Both the position numbers and the translations under genes were made by a program. From contig JAUTDP010000006.1 in assembly GCA_033439795.1 (NCBI GenBank), positions 3,286,001-3,350,000 on the forward strand: a DNA stretch of 64,000 nt, read 5' to 3'. The DNA is from Sordaria brevicollis (taxonomy: Eukaryota > Ascomycota > Sordariomycetes > Sordariales > Sordariaceae). The notes under the pieces are model-generated. The model was not told where the DNA came from and did no database searches. It was given only the letters and a program-made list of their open reading frames with translations. Shown piece after piece: positions 39,702 to 50,400 of the stretch (positions within the stretch are counted from its first letter, which is position 1; each line of letters opens with the position of its first letter).

Positions 39702-40709
39702 TTACCAGCTAGGCTTCAACCCTCCCTCACCCTCAAAGCAGTTACCCTTGCAATTAGGACACCACCACTTGATACAATCCGCCTCCGAACGCTCAAACAC
39801 CTCATTCTTACCCTTGATAAGGTAACTGCACCAACTCGGAATAAACCCCTTACAATCAGGCCATCCACACATCTGCCTATTCAGCGGCTCCCTATTCTCC
39901 AGCCACTGCTCCGTCAACCACACCACCTTAGACAAGTCCGGCGACAAACAAGTCATGAACTGCGAAGGCTGGATCGGCACCACGCAGTAGGCGCACGACA
40001 AGTTCGTCAGCACCGCCACCTGCCCGCGCAGCTTGACGAACTCGTCGAGCCAGTACTGTCTTACCGTGTCAGCTAAGTCTAGACCTTCACCTTCACCTAG
40101 CGGGTCAGATTCGGCAAAGCCAAACTCGAGGTAATCCATGATGCCACGCATCTCGTTGGTAGCCTGGTAAATCTGCTGAGAGTTAACAGCCATGAAAACG
40201 GGGATCTGTCTGATCCGCTCTTCGAGACAGGACAGGCAAGTAAAGTGGCCGCAGGGGAGTTGGTGCAGGTCTCCTTGCTTGTAAGGACCGAAGCAGAAGG
40301 AGCAGAGGGTACCTACCCGTTTACTTTTGTTACTTTTGTTCTTGGCGGCTTGAGTCGGGAACACGTGCTCGTGGGCGTGGTTGCCGCAGTGCGAAGAGCC
40401 GTGGGTGTGGAAGGGCGGGATGCGGGATGCGATGTGAGCGGGAGGTGGGAGGGGAGCGGCTGCGTCAGAGTCGGTGTTAGTGTCCGGCATCAAGTTCCAG
40501 GGCCAGATGGAAGGGAGGGGCCGGGCGGGAGCGAACTTGGGTGGGGAGTTGAGGTAGAGATGACCATTGTGGCTGGCTTTGTCGGTGGGCAGGCAGATGC
40601 GCTTGCTGGGCGATCCTTGGGTGGACGAGTCTTCGTCCATGATGGAGATGAAGGTGCGCTTGGTGCCGCTCATGTTGGTGGTGGTGGTGGTGGTGGGAGT
40701 GAAACACAT
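39702..40709 (-). CDS. RING-like zinc-binding protein, uncharacterised
   Basis: A single open frame on the minus strand gives about 335 residues from the ATG at 40709. The frame is open further upstream but without a better start. The N-terminal 110 residues are Thr/Pro-rich and low complexity. A RING-type N-half follows (CSFC, then LPCGHFTCLSCLEERI). Farther on come three further Cys pairs (SCAYC, MCGWPDC, WWCPNC) that resemble the second and third zinc sites of RING/IBR-type ubiquitin ligases. The spacing is not that of a standard RBR ligase, so I call it only RING-like. The stop codon TAA lies inside a perfect donor site: the frame ends AGC TGG TAA GTT. An intron there would lengthen the protein, and TGT could be completed across an acceptor near 39607. 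The present end is therefore provisional. Confidence 0.6.
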   Translation of the reverse strand: MCFTPTTTTTTNMSGTKRTFISIMDEDSSTQGSPSKRICLPTDKASHNGHLYLNSPPKFAPARPLPSIWPWNLMPDTNTDSDAAAPLPPPAHIASRIPPFHTHGSSHCGNHAHEHVFPTQAAKNKSNKSKRVGTLCSFCFGPYKQGDLHQLPCGHFTCLSCLEERIRQIPVFMAVNSQQIYQATNEMRGIMDYLEFGFAESDPLGEGEGLDLADTVRQYWLDEFVKLRGQVAVLTNLSCAYCVVPIQPSQFMTCLSPDLSKVVWLTEQWLENREPLNRQMCGWPDCKGFIPSWCSYLIKGKNEVFERSEADCIKWWCPNCKGNCFEGEGGLKPSW

Positions 40710-41739
40710 GGTGATATGTACGAGTGTTGGTTGTTCGGGAGATGTACCCGAACGTTTGTTGTTGAAAGGCGGAATTGTTGCTTGTTGGCGGCGAGGATCG
40801 AAGTCTATATAGACTTTGAGTGTTTGCTGTTCTTTGGTAAGTTGTTTGCTTGCTGTTGTTCTTGCTGATGCTGATGACAGAAAACGAAATCGAACTTGGA
40901 CGATGTCGACACGAATACTTATACTTTTTTCGACACTCGAGAGATGCCCCCATTCGCATATATCAGATATCACTTCTAGAACAGAAGGACGGGAGAACAG
41001 CAGAGCAGAACAACAGAACAAAGAACATGCTCAAGAACATTGAGATCGATAGGCCCTCGGCTATTCTCCGTCGAATCTCAAAGACAAAGGATGTCCTCGG
41101 GTACTGCCTTCCGGGACAATGGACTTGTACCCGGGCTTCGAGAACACTTGTTGGCCGGAACCCATCCTATTCGTTAAGAAGCCCAACCTTCGGGTAAGGC
41201 TCGAGAACAATAGGCCTTGTTCAGTGTTCGAGAAGAATACCGGAAGACGGGTTATGGTCCGGTTGGTCGATGAAGACAATGGGCGTTCATCGGAACGGTT
41301 CCCGGACGGGGGCTTGTTCTGTTCTAGAAGAGTGTTGGAGAACGGTGTTTTCCTTGGCTGGAACAAGGACACAACATCCATCCGAGGGCAAGGGGCCGGT
41401 TCTTATGGTTGTCTTTTGATCATCGGGCCCTGTTCATGCCTCAAGGGCCTGGAAAGCGAATACCCACGACAGATGAGGTAAGTTAAAAGTTCATATTTCG
41501 ATTTCCATTTTCAGTTTTCACGGCGTCTAAACTCAGAACATGCAACATGTACATTGCCCGATCCATCCGTTATCGTTTCAACAAAGATCAATACCCCAAG
41601 TGGGAGTCTAATCAAGTGCTTTCGAAAACCTCTGCTGTTCTTCAATTGTTACTCTTGCGAGAAATGAAAATGTCTATACCCATTTTGTTCGTTTCCTTTA
41701 AACACCCAAATCATTCCAAAACAGTCGCATTGAAACATA
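40710..41739. other. Convergent and promoter spacer
   Basis: Holds the promoter of the RING-like gene on its left side. The segment 41100-41480 has open frames on both strands and repeated TTCGAGAA-like words (for example at about 41136, 41201 and 41238), but I cannot recognise a protein. No gene is called. Confidence 0.45.
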
Positions 41740-43294
41740 TCACCACCCACTGGCCGATGGCCCTTCAATCTTCCTATCCTCCGTTACCGTAACTTCATGC
41801 GTAACGATGATCCCCTGCTGCTTTCCAATTCTTCCGCTTCCGCCCGAACTTTGCGGGTCTATCGGCGTCCTCTCAACCGATGTGTTCCTACCATGTGCGT
41901 TGACGCGTACATGTGTTTGCATCGCGATATCCCCATCATTATTGCTGCTCACACTCCCAAGTGTCTTTCCATCGTCGCTCCTCACAATATTTTCCTCGCT
42001 TCCCCAAATGGTGTCATCCGATACAGTCAGCGGATGGCGACTGTTCTTGCTCATCAACGTTCTTGACCTTCTCTTTGCCGCATTCGCGTTGCTGCTGTTT
42101 CCGGGGTTGCTGCCGAGAGGGTATCCGCTTCCCGGAATACCGGACTTGTTCTTGCCTTCGCCCGATTCCGTGCGGCCGCCGCTGAGAGAGATGATGGACT
42201 TTTCGAGAAAGCGCTTGACCAAGGGATACACCATGGGCATGTTGGTGAGGACGAACGAGACGAACGATTCGCGGACGGACCAGTAGCCTGATTGGGCTGG
42301 ATCAACATCTCCGAGCTGTCATGGTGTTAGTCCGTTGTGTGGCATGAGGGAGGGAAGGGGAGAGACCTACGGTCAGGATCGAGACGCAACGAAGGATGCC
42401 GAAAGCCATCTCGATGAAGCCGCCGCTGAACATGATCAAGAGGAAAAGCTTCTTGCGCCAAGGGAGGTTGGACTTCCATACCATCGGCAGCGGAATGGCG
42501 AGAAGGTAGAGATCGGTGATAGTATTCATCACCATCACGAAGACCGTTTGGAGAACAGAGACGGCTGGTTCGCAGTTGTTTCCGGGGTTGGGATAGATCT
42601 GCCATTGATGATCGAAGGGCATGCACTTGAAGAAGGCGACGCAGAGGCAAGCAATGTAAGTGGCCGGCATGGCGACATAGGAGCCGATGATCCAGCGGCG
42701 CATGTGGTGAACGCCGGATCTGTTGTTCGTTCTTTGTCAGAACCTCTTTCTTCTTCAAGTCAAAAGGTCGGGTCGAAACTCACGTCAAGCGGCCATAGTA
42801 CACCGTCCAACAACCCTTCAACAACCAAAGTAGCGTCGTATACAGCAGCAGCCCAACAACGTGTGTCTTGGATCCGTTAACCCGCAACCTATACTCTTCG
42901 GAATTCGGGTCCAGCAAACGTCGTTGTTCGTCCGTCATCGCATTGTTTGCTAACCCATGCCACCAAGCAACGACTAAGTGCGCCATGACGCTCTCGGCGG
43001 TGTATACAAGCTGCAAGCCAAGACCACATCGAACGGTTAGTTACTCCCGTCCATGAACATCGCTGTAAGCGGGTAGGGCTGAAAGGAAAGGAAGGGGTTG
43101 CTTACCAAAGCCAAGAACATCAAGTAATCATCCAACGCAAGTTTCTCCCATCCCAACTGTCGTATCCTGCTAAAGTACCTTAACCCGACGACGATGTATG
43201 CGCAGGCCTGAAGACTCCAACATTCTTTGAGGAAACGGGCCGCTTCCCCTGCTGCTGCCGCCGATGCGGCGGCATCGGCGTTTGGGTCTGACAT
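41740..43294 (-). CDS. Seven-helix PTH11/rhodopsin-like membrane protein
   Basis: Four exons on the minus strand (43294-43106, 43010-42784, 42719-42371, 42315-41740) give about 446 residues. All three introns have GT-AG ends (GTAAGC, GTGAGT, GTAGGT donors) and frame-restoring phases. Hydrophobic helices alternate with short loops. The first holds ACAYIVVGLRYFSRI and precedes the ALDDYLMFLAL helix typical of the fungal rhodopsin-domain family. Later helices include HVVGLLLYTTLLWLLKGCW, IGSYVAMPATYIACLCVAFF, FVMVMNTITDLYLLAIPLP and FLLIMFSGGFIEMAFGILR. The last helix is followed by a hydrophilic Ser/Asn/Gly-rich tail of about 150 residues. No CFEM domain is present at the N-terminus. In related proteins such as PTH11 the role is sensing extracellular or surface cues through G-protein signalling, but for this one that is inferred. 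Confidence 0.82.
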
Positions 43295-45979
43295 TGGATG
43301 GTGACTGCCTCTTTTCCCCAATAGCAGAGAACCGAACTGGGTCGTTTTTGTGAATAGTGAAAGAATACCAAAGAGTAAAGAGACTGCTGCTGGGCAACCA
43401 CGATCCAAGAAACCTCCTTGTGATACTTCTGCGCACGGAAGCTCACGGATACAATGTACTTGTGTAGTGTAGTGGTTTGTGCGGAGGGTCTTAGAACGAG
43501 TGACGACAACTGAACGAAAGAATGAATGAATGAATAAATGAATGAATGAATGAATGAATGAACCGAACCAAACGGTCGGGACTCGGGACGAGCTAGGAAC
43601 GGCCGGGACGAGCGTGCTAGGAACGGTTCGAACGTCAAGCTTCCTCTTTTGCTTGTTAAAGGAATGACAACGACCACCAAGACAGGATAAGAAAAAGTGG
43701 TGGATCCGAGGAAGAGTGGACGGGACGGGAGGGATATCCAACGGTTTTCCCCAGAAAAAGATGGAATGTCTCACTCGGCTGGGGTGCAGTTCTCCTATTT
43801 ACATTACCTCTTCTCAACTTCCGGTTTTTACACACCACGCTAACTACCATGCTGATGGTAGGTAGGTAGGTAACATTGCAGGTCTCAAACGTCTTAACGT
43901 ACTCAACGCAAGCGATGACACCAGCTGGTTCGGAGATCGGGAGTTATGCTTGTCATTGTCATTATCTCATGCTCATGCTCATCTCACATGGGAAAAGACG
44001 GTGTTCATCTTTTCCTCCTTTCGACATCCCATCCCACACTCACCTCCGCGCGCCTCCGCGCGCCGCGAGTTCGCGCACTTGAACAAAACTACCTTAGGTA
44101 ACGAGCAGCTAGCTGAAAAACATGAACCTAACTTGGGTAGGCTATAAACCCCTGAGTTAGGTAGGTATGTGTCCGATTAAGGGGGGAGGCCGGGAGGGGT
44201 TCTTTTGAAACGGCTTCAATGGTAATTTGAGGTTGATGTCGATACTTCTTTTGACCTGCCATCTTCGGCATCTCTCCCCTTGACAGTCTTGACTTGGGCT
44301 TGTCAGGGAAGATGAACCGGGACCCGGGACCCGGGAGCCGGGATGTGGAACCGGAGATTCGGGAACCATTGGTGTATGTTGGTTTCTCTAGGTACTGTGT
44401 TGACTGGGCTTCAGGGAAGGTGGGAAGGTGCGGGATCGAGAACTGGAACTGGAAGAGGTCGGGTCGGGTCTGGTTTTGAGTTCTATAGCACCCTGTCAAA
44501 GAGAGAGCCACCTCAGCGCCAGCCGTCAGCCACCCACCCAGCCGGGCCGGGGCCGGGGCCGCCATTTGAGCCAGCCAGGTATGTACACGAAACGATACTA
44601 CGAGCCAAGTTCCATTCAGGGACCAGGTACGGACCGGGTACGAGATCCCGGGGCTGGTAGGAAAGTGGGCAGGTTTTATGCCGATCTGTCAGAAAGCTTA
44701 AACTGCATCTAGTACAGTAAGCAGAAGTGAGGAATGGGGTGTTTAGCCACGGTGCTTTTTGAGCATTTCATCTCCGAGTGCCTGGAGGTACCTAGGGCTA
44801 GGATCCAAGTAATAACAGCTGGGTGTTGAGCGGAGATGATATTCTGGTCTCTGGAGAGTTTTTCATCGTCAAACTAACGGGAGGGTGGTGGGAGGGAGGT
44901 TTGGGAAGGAGAAAGATGTGGGTGGGTTGGATGTTGATGGATGTCGATGGATTGTCTTGTGGTGAAGAGAGATGATGCTGGTTGCTGTGGTAGTCCGTCG
45001 ACACAACGGAGACTTCCTCGCCTAAACAAAGAAAACAGAGCACGACAAAAAGGGAAGATGATGAACAATGGGCCAGAACGTGGTATTTAATGCAACGAAA
45101 GGGCATAAATCGACATGTCTCTTCATGCGTTCTTACTGCGCATATCATGGCATGTCTCGGGCAAGGTCTTGCAGACGCGAAAACGTTGTTTCTCACCGTT
45201 GTTTCTCGAAGGATTGTTCCCGTCACAATTTGGTCAGGTCAGTCCATGTTGCCCCCATGCACATTCTCTCTCTCCCCATGGCAAAGAAGCAAAGTGATAC
45301 TCACCTGCAGGAAGGATTCAGGGGGGACGAGAAAGCAGGTATGCACGGTGACGAATACACGGAATCGAACGAACTGCTCAACACCTCGAACGTTATCAGT
45401 ATCAGGTGTCTGAGATGCCCGAGTCCGACTCCGGTGTTCCGATGTCCGACATTTTCAACAGTAGAGGCAAAGTATGTTTCTCACCGATTTCTCATAACCG
45501 CGAGGTTTCGGTTCTTTTTCCTCGTTCAACACAAGGGTCTCTCTTGTCAAAACGCAGGGTGGATGATGAAGCGGTTGAGTTCTGGAGGTTGGTTGGAGGA
45601 AAGCTGGCGGAAGATATTTCGCGAAAAAGAGCTTACCTAGGTAGTCCAGTCGCAGGTTGCTCGCATAGGAAGCGAGAGAGATGACAGGATGATAACTGTC
45701 GTTCGCTTCCATCCCCATGGGACGCCCCTTGTAAGTTCAGCTCGTACTGTTCCTTGAGTACAAACCCAGTGGGACGTCTGTCCGCCTCTTTCTTGAACTG
45801 CCTCGGCGCACAAGGAAGAAAGGAAGAAAGGCTACTGTTTCGGTGGTTGCTTCTTCTTACCCCCTCCATACTCAATGTCTGTTAGTTGTTGCTGGAACTT
45901 GGATATAATGCAACTGACCTGGATATCAACAAGATCTTCCGACCACAAAGAACAAAGGTATTTCCACCAAGTGGACATA
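43295..45979. other. Intergenic region with no supported gene
   Basis: About 2.7 kb. The left end is the upstream region of the membrane-protein gene and contains the microsatellite. Open frames on both strands at 44128-44565, 44798-45226 and 45068-45640 overlap each other and lack motifs, typical introns or a family I recognise. A short inverted repeat ACCTAACT / AGTTAGGT with a loop of about 20 bases lies at about 44126-44162. Confidence 0.45.
43514..43562 (-). repeat. (TGAA)n microsatellite
   Basis: About eleven near-perfect copies of AATG/TGAA with one interruption (ATAAATGAA). It lies about 220 bases upstream of the start codon of the membrane-protein gene on the minus strand and may be in its leader or promoter. 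Confidence 0.8.
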
Positions 45980-46337
45980 CAGTCAAGTCTGCAATTAACG
46001 ATCAGAGGCATAACGATAATCTGTCCATTACGATCAGTTACGCTGCCACCGATTTTTTTTGGTGCAGATGATAGCAGAATAACGATAAATTCCGTATTAC
46101 GATTACGATCAGAAATCCGGCCGATTTTGTATGGTGATCGTTATAACCGTTTGGTGAGTGATGGGAGAAAGACCCCTTGTTAGCGACTTTTTTTGGTACT
46201 TCACCACTAAGAATTGGTATTGATGTACCTGTTTGGGACCTGCCTTGGCGTGCTTGGCAGTCTGGAGGTAGCGATAATCTGGGTATAACGTTCAGATTGG
46301 CCGGTATAGTCAATATCGTTAATTGCAGACTTGACTG
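45980..46337. mobile_element. Tc1/mariner-type miniature inverted-repeat element (MITE)
   Basis: A 358-base element with perfect 23-base inverted termini: 45980-46002 (CAGTCAAGTCTGCAATTAAC...) and the reverse complement at 46315-46337. A TA dinucleotide stands immediately outside each end (45978-45979 and 46338-46339), the target duplication of the Tc1/mariner superfamily. The interior has repeated TAACGATA-like words near the ends and no coding capacity, so it would need a transposase from elsewhere. Its termini resemble those of fungal Fot1/pogo elements, from memory. It has not been RIP-mutated. Confidence 0.85.
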
Positions 46338-47430
46338 TAACCAGTTAACGGCAACCTCCCACCACGGAAAGTATGGACCCCAGACTTTTTTTTAGGAGTG
46401 TCTCCATCACGGAGTGTCTTTCCGTCCCGTCGCTCAACGTCTTTTCCTGATTCCCTTCCCCCACTTCAATCAGTGAGTGGCTCGTCGTCAGTCGTTCTGC
46501 GTCCTGTCCTCCAAGTGGTTCCCCCTGAGCTGAAGTGGACGTCAACCCCAGAAAGAAAAAAATCGCCGAGCCACCAATGAACTTAAGAAACAGTGCTAAT
46601 CTTTCCATTTCTTCACTTGACTGCGTTGTTGTTCCCACTGGCACTAATGCACGACGGGACGGCTTCCGTTGCAGAAACGAGCGCTGGGGTTAATTCCCCG
46701 TTGAGGAATATGATCGACATAAATTTTCAACGTTTACTTCTCGGCGGACAGGGCAAGTTCGGGCAGGCAAAGGACCTTGTGGTTATTGGACAGTTCAACA
46801 GCGTTACCTCAAAATATTGGCTACGAAACTTTCCTCAACCCCTTGTTCAGAAAGCTTCAAGTTCGTCGTCAAAAGGTCAAGACCTCTCAAAGAGAAAACC
46901 CCACAAGCCGCTTTCTTTTACTCCGCCTGTTTTTCTCCATCATCAGCCCATCGTCAAGAAGAATGGTCATCCACAGCACTTTCCGTTTGCAGTTTTTGAG
47001 TGGTGAGAAAAAGCGACAATCATCGTGTTGTGCCCCGTTCGGCTGCATGTGCTCCGTCTGGGGTAGCGTACGGGTGGATCACATCATCACCGCGGAACAA
47101 AGCCCTGGCGAGCCCTGGGGGAGGAGTCGCGGATTCGCGGGCTCGCGGGCAACTTGTCAAAAGAGGAGCCAGTGCCAGTCGGGCAAAAAGAGGAGTCTGG
47201 GAGGGAGGGAAAAAAAAAAAAAGTCCACAGTGAACCTCCTCGGTTCTTTGATACGATATGGGACGTGCGTTCTTTCTGGGAAAACACACTGAAGACAATG
47301 GAAGTGAAGTTGATACATCACAAGAAACTAGTATTCGGCGGGAGGACAACTCGTTATCCTCCCCCCTTCCCCGGCTCTCAAACTACGTGCTCCTACTGGC
47401 TGGATAGGCTGCGTGCTCCTATTGGCTGTA
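46338..47430. other. Spacer up to the AT-rich block
   Basis: No supported gene. The 137-codon open frame at 46593-47006 on the + strand begins with a hydrophobic segment but has no conserved motif and no normal leader. A poly-A run lies at 47210-47222. Two similar words (ACGTGCTCCTACTGGCTG and GCGTGCTCCTATTGGCTG) at about 47384 and 47411 lie just before the composition changes to AT-rich. Confidence 0.45.
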
Positions 47431-50400
47431 AAAGGTAGTCTATTAATCCGTATATAAATCCTTCTATATAAACGAATTTAACGAAAATTCTATACCCCGC
47501 TTCCTCCTTCTCCCTTTCTCCCTTTAATTATTACTACCCAACCTTTACGCCCTATTATTTTCACTTTCCTACCCCGTTTTCGTATCCCCGGGTATAATAA
47601 TTACCAAATTATAAATATTTATAAATACTTCGTATATACGCGCGTATTTTTCGGGTTATTTTTAGAATATTTTCGGCTAACGTTTACTTTCCTTTTAAAT
47701 TAATATAACTCCTCCTATTAAACCCCCGGGCGAGAAAAAATAATTTAAAATTAAAAATATATAATTCTATAGTAACATTATTAACCCCCCCGGCAATTTC
47801 CCGCAAATTTTTACTAATTCATAAATTTTAAGCGGTAATTTTATTTAACCCCCGAATAATTTACCCTCGTCCCTTAAAAAAAATCCGTTTTCGGCGCCCT
47901 TACCCCCGCTTTCCCCGTTTATATCGCTTTAGCCCCCGCCCCATCCGGAAATAAATGCCGAAAAGGCTTTATAAATTAAATCGTTAAATATAAAATTAAA
48001 TAATTTAATTATTAATAGCGACGATTTTATAATATAATTTAAAATTAATTATATTAATAATAAGAACTTTCCTACTTTATACGTAATTATAAATAAAATG
48101 CCGGTAAATAATTAATAATATACTTTTTATATTTATTTATATTTTATTAATTATTACGAAAGGTCTTTCGCAATTTAATTTTTAAAAAATTTATTAACGA
48201 TAATTAATAAAAGGAAATGTATAATACCCGTATAATATATTATAAAATTTAATTTATTATTATTATTAATTAAAAAATATAAAGTTGCGGCTATATTACG
48301 TAGTGCGGTATTTTTATAATTTATATTACGGTATAAAGTATTATAAAGGGTGCGTATTATAATTATTATATAAATTTGGGCGGTACAGCGTATATATATT
48401 ATATAAATTATAATATTAATAATTTACGTAAACGTAAAGTCGAAAAGGTTAAGGAGCTTATTAATAGTATTAGAGTATACCCGTAATAGAAATAATAATA
48501 GATATAAGCGTAAATTTTTTTTTCTTTTCTTTCTTTCGTTCCTTTTTTTCGTTCTTTTCTTTCTATAAATTATATTAATTTATACCTTTCGTATAATTTA
48601 CCCAAAGTCGCGGTTTTTACGGATTATTAATAAACCTTATATATATAACCGCCCCTAATTACGTTCGGCCTACCGTTTCTCTTATTACCTATTCCCTTTA
48701 ATATAAATTTTAAAGCGTTAAAAATTATAGGTAATTAATTTATAGCTTTAAGTATAATTTACTTTAGGGTTATAAGGGTTAAACGGGTTTAAAAGAATAC
48801 TATATATTAAATTTTCGGCTATAATTTTCGGCCCCGAAAGTAGCTTTTAAATAATTTTCGTCTTTATTTATTATTAATCTATATTATACCTTCTCTATTT
48901 AATAATTTTTTTTTATATACGTAACCTATATAATATAAATTATTCGATTAAGAGTATAATAATATATAAATAGGTAATAATAAGGTAAATATAATAAATA
49001 AAATAATAAATTTTTGAAAAATTTTCGAAAGGTTCTTAGAAGGAGGTTATATTATATTAATAATAATAAATATATAAGGTAAAAAATTATAAGAATAATA
49101 AAAGAAATATATTAAATAACTTATATAATAATATTTATATTAACGTTTTTGGCTAAACCTTATTACGTAAACGTTTATTTACTTTAAATTTAACCCTTTA
49201 TAAAAATATATAAACGTTATCTACGGCCGTAACTTTATTTATAATTACGTAAAATTAATTATAATTAAAAACGTAATTGCGTAAATTAATATTAATATAT
49301 TTAAAGGATTACCTTTAATTTTTATTAATAATTATAAAAAAGTAGAATTAGATTAGAAATTATATATATTTTAATTTATACGCTTAATTACCTTCCGTAA
49401 TAAATAAAATAATACGTAAAATTAAATATAATTCCTTAATTAAAATTCCTCCTAAAATTTTTACTTCGATTACGTTCCTCCTTAATTTTATAATTACTAA
49501 TTTTATACCGTTATATATATTACTTTTAAAATATAAATTCCGTAATAATAAAATAAGCGTACTTTTCTTTAAAATTAGATAATTAGGTAGAAACCCCGTA
49601 AAATTTAAAGATTAAAAATATTCCGGTATAAATATTAAAATCTAAAATTCGTCTTTAAATAAATTAATTATATTTATAATTAAATAATTTATATTTTTAT
49701 TTTCTATACGGGATAAAATCTCGTTATTTATATTTTTAATAATTATATTATAGGTATAAAGAATAACCCTATCCGCGAAAATAAAATAATTCGTAAAAAT
49801 TATAATAAGAAAAGACGTAAAGTAAATATATTATAAAAATACTTCTTTTATAATAATAACGAACGTTATTAAAAAAGGTTAAATTTAATTTATTTAATAA
49901 TAAGGAGGGTAATAGAATAAATTATATAATTATTATACGAATGAACGGGTTTATTTAATACCTTTATAAATATATATATTTTCTGTAAGCCGTAAGATTT
50001 TTATATTTTCTTAAATAGGAAAAGATTTAAAATAAGCCGAAATAATATTTATATAATTACCCTTCTTCTTTACGGGTAAAATTTAAACGAAATCCCCTCC
50101 GAAAATTATAAGGATACTTCTAAAACATATTCTTAAACGGTTTAGAAAATTTTATAAAGAACGGTCTATAACTTTTATATATCTACAGTTTTATATAGGA
50201 ATTTCGTCCTAAATAATTAAAAAGGTTTATTTAATAAACCTATATAAGTTAATATTCTTTTTAATATTATAGTAAATAAAATTAAAAACGTCGAAAGGGA
50301 TTTTGAAACGGGAATATATAATCCTATTATTATTTAATAATAGAATTATAATATTTAAAAAAACTATATATAAGATTATTTTACCCTAAATATAAAAATA

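Noticed and set aside
45068..45640. 190-codon open frame on the + strand, overlapping a 142-codon minus-strand frame
   Set aside because: Both are low-information sequences; neither has motif or splice support.
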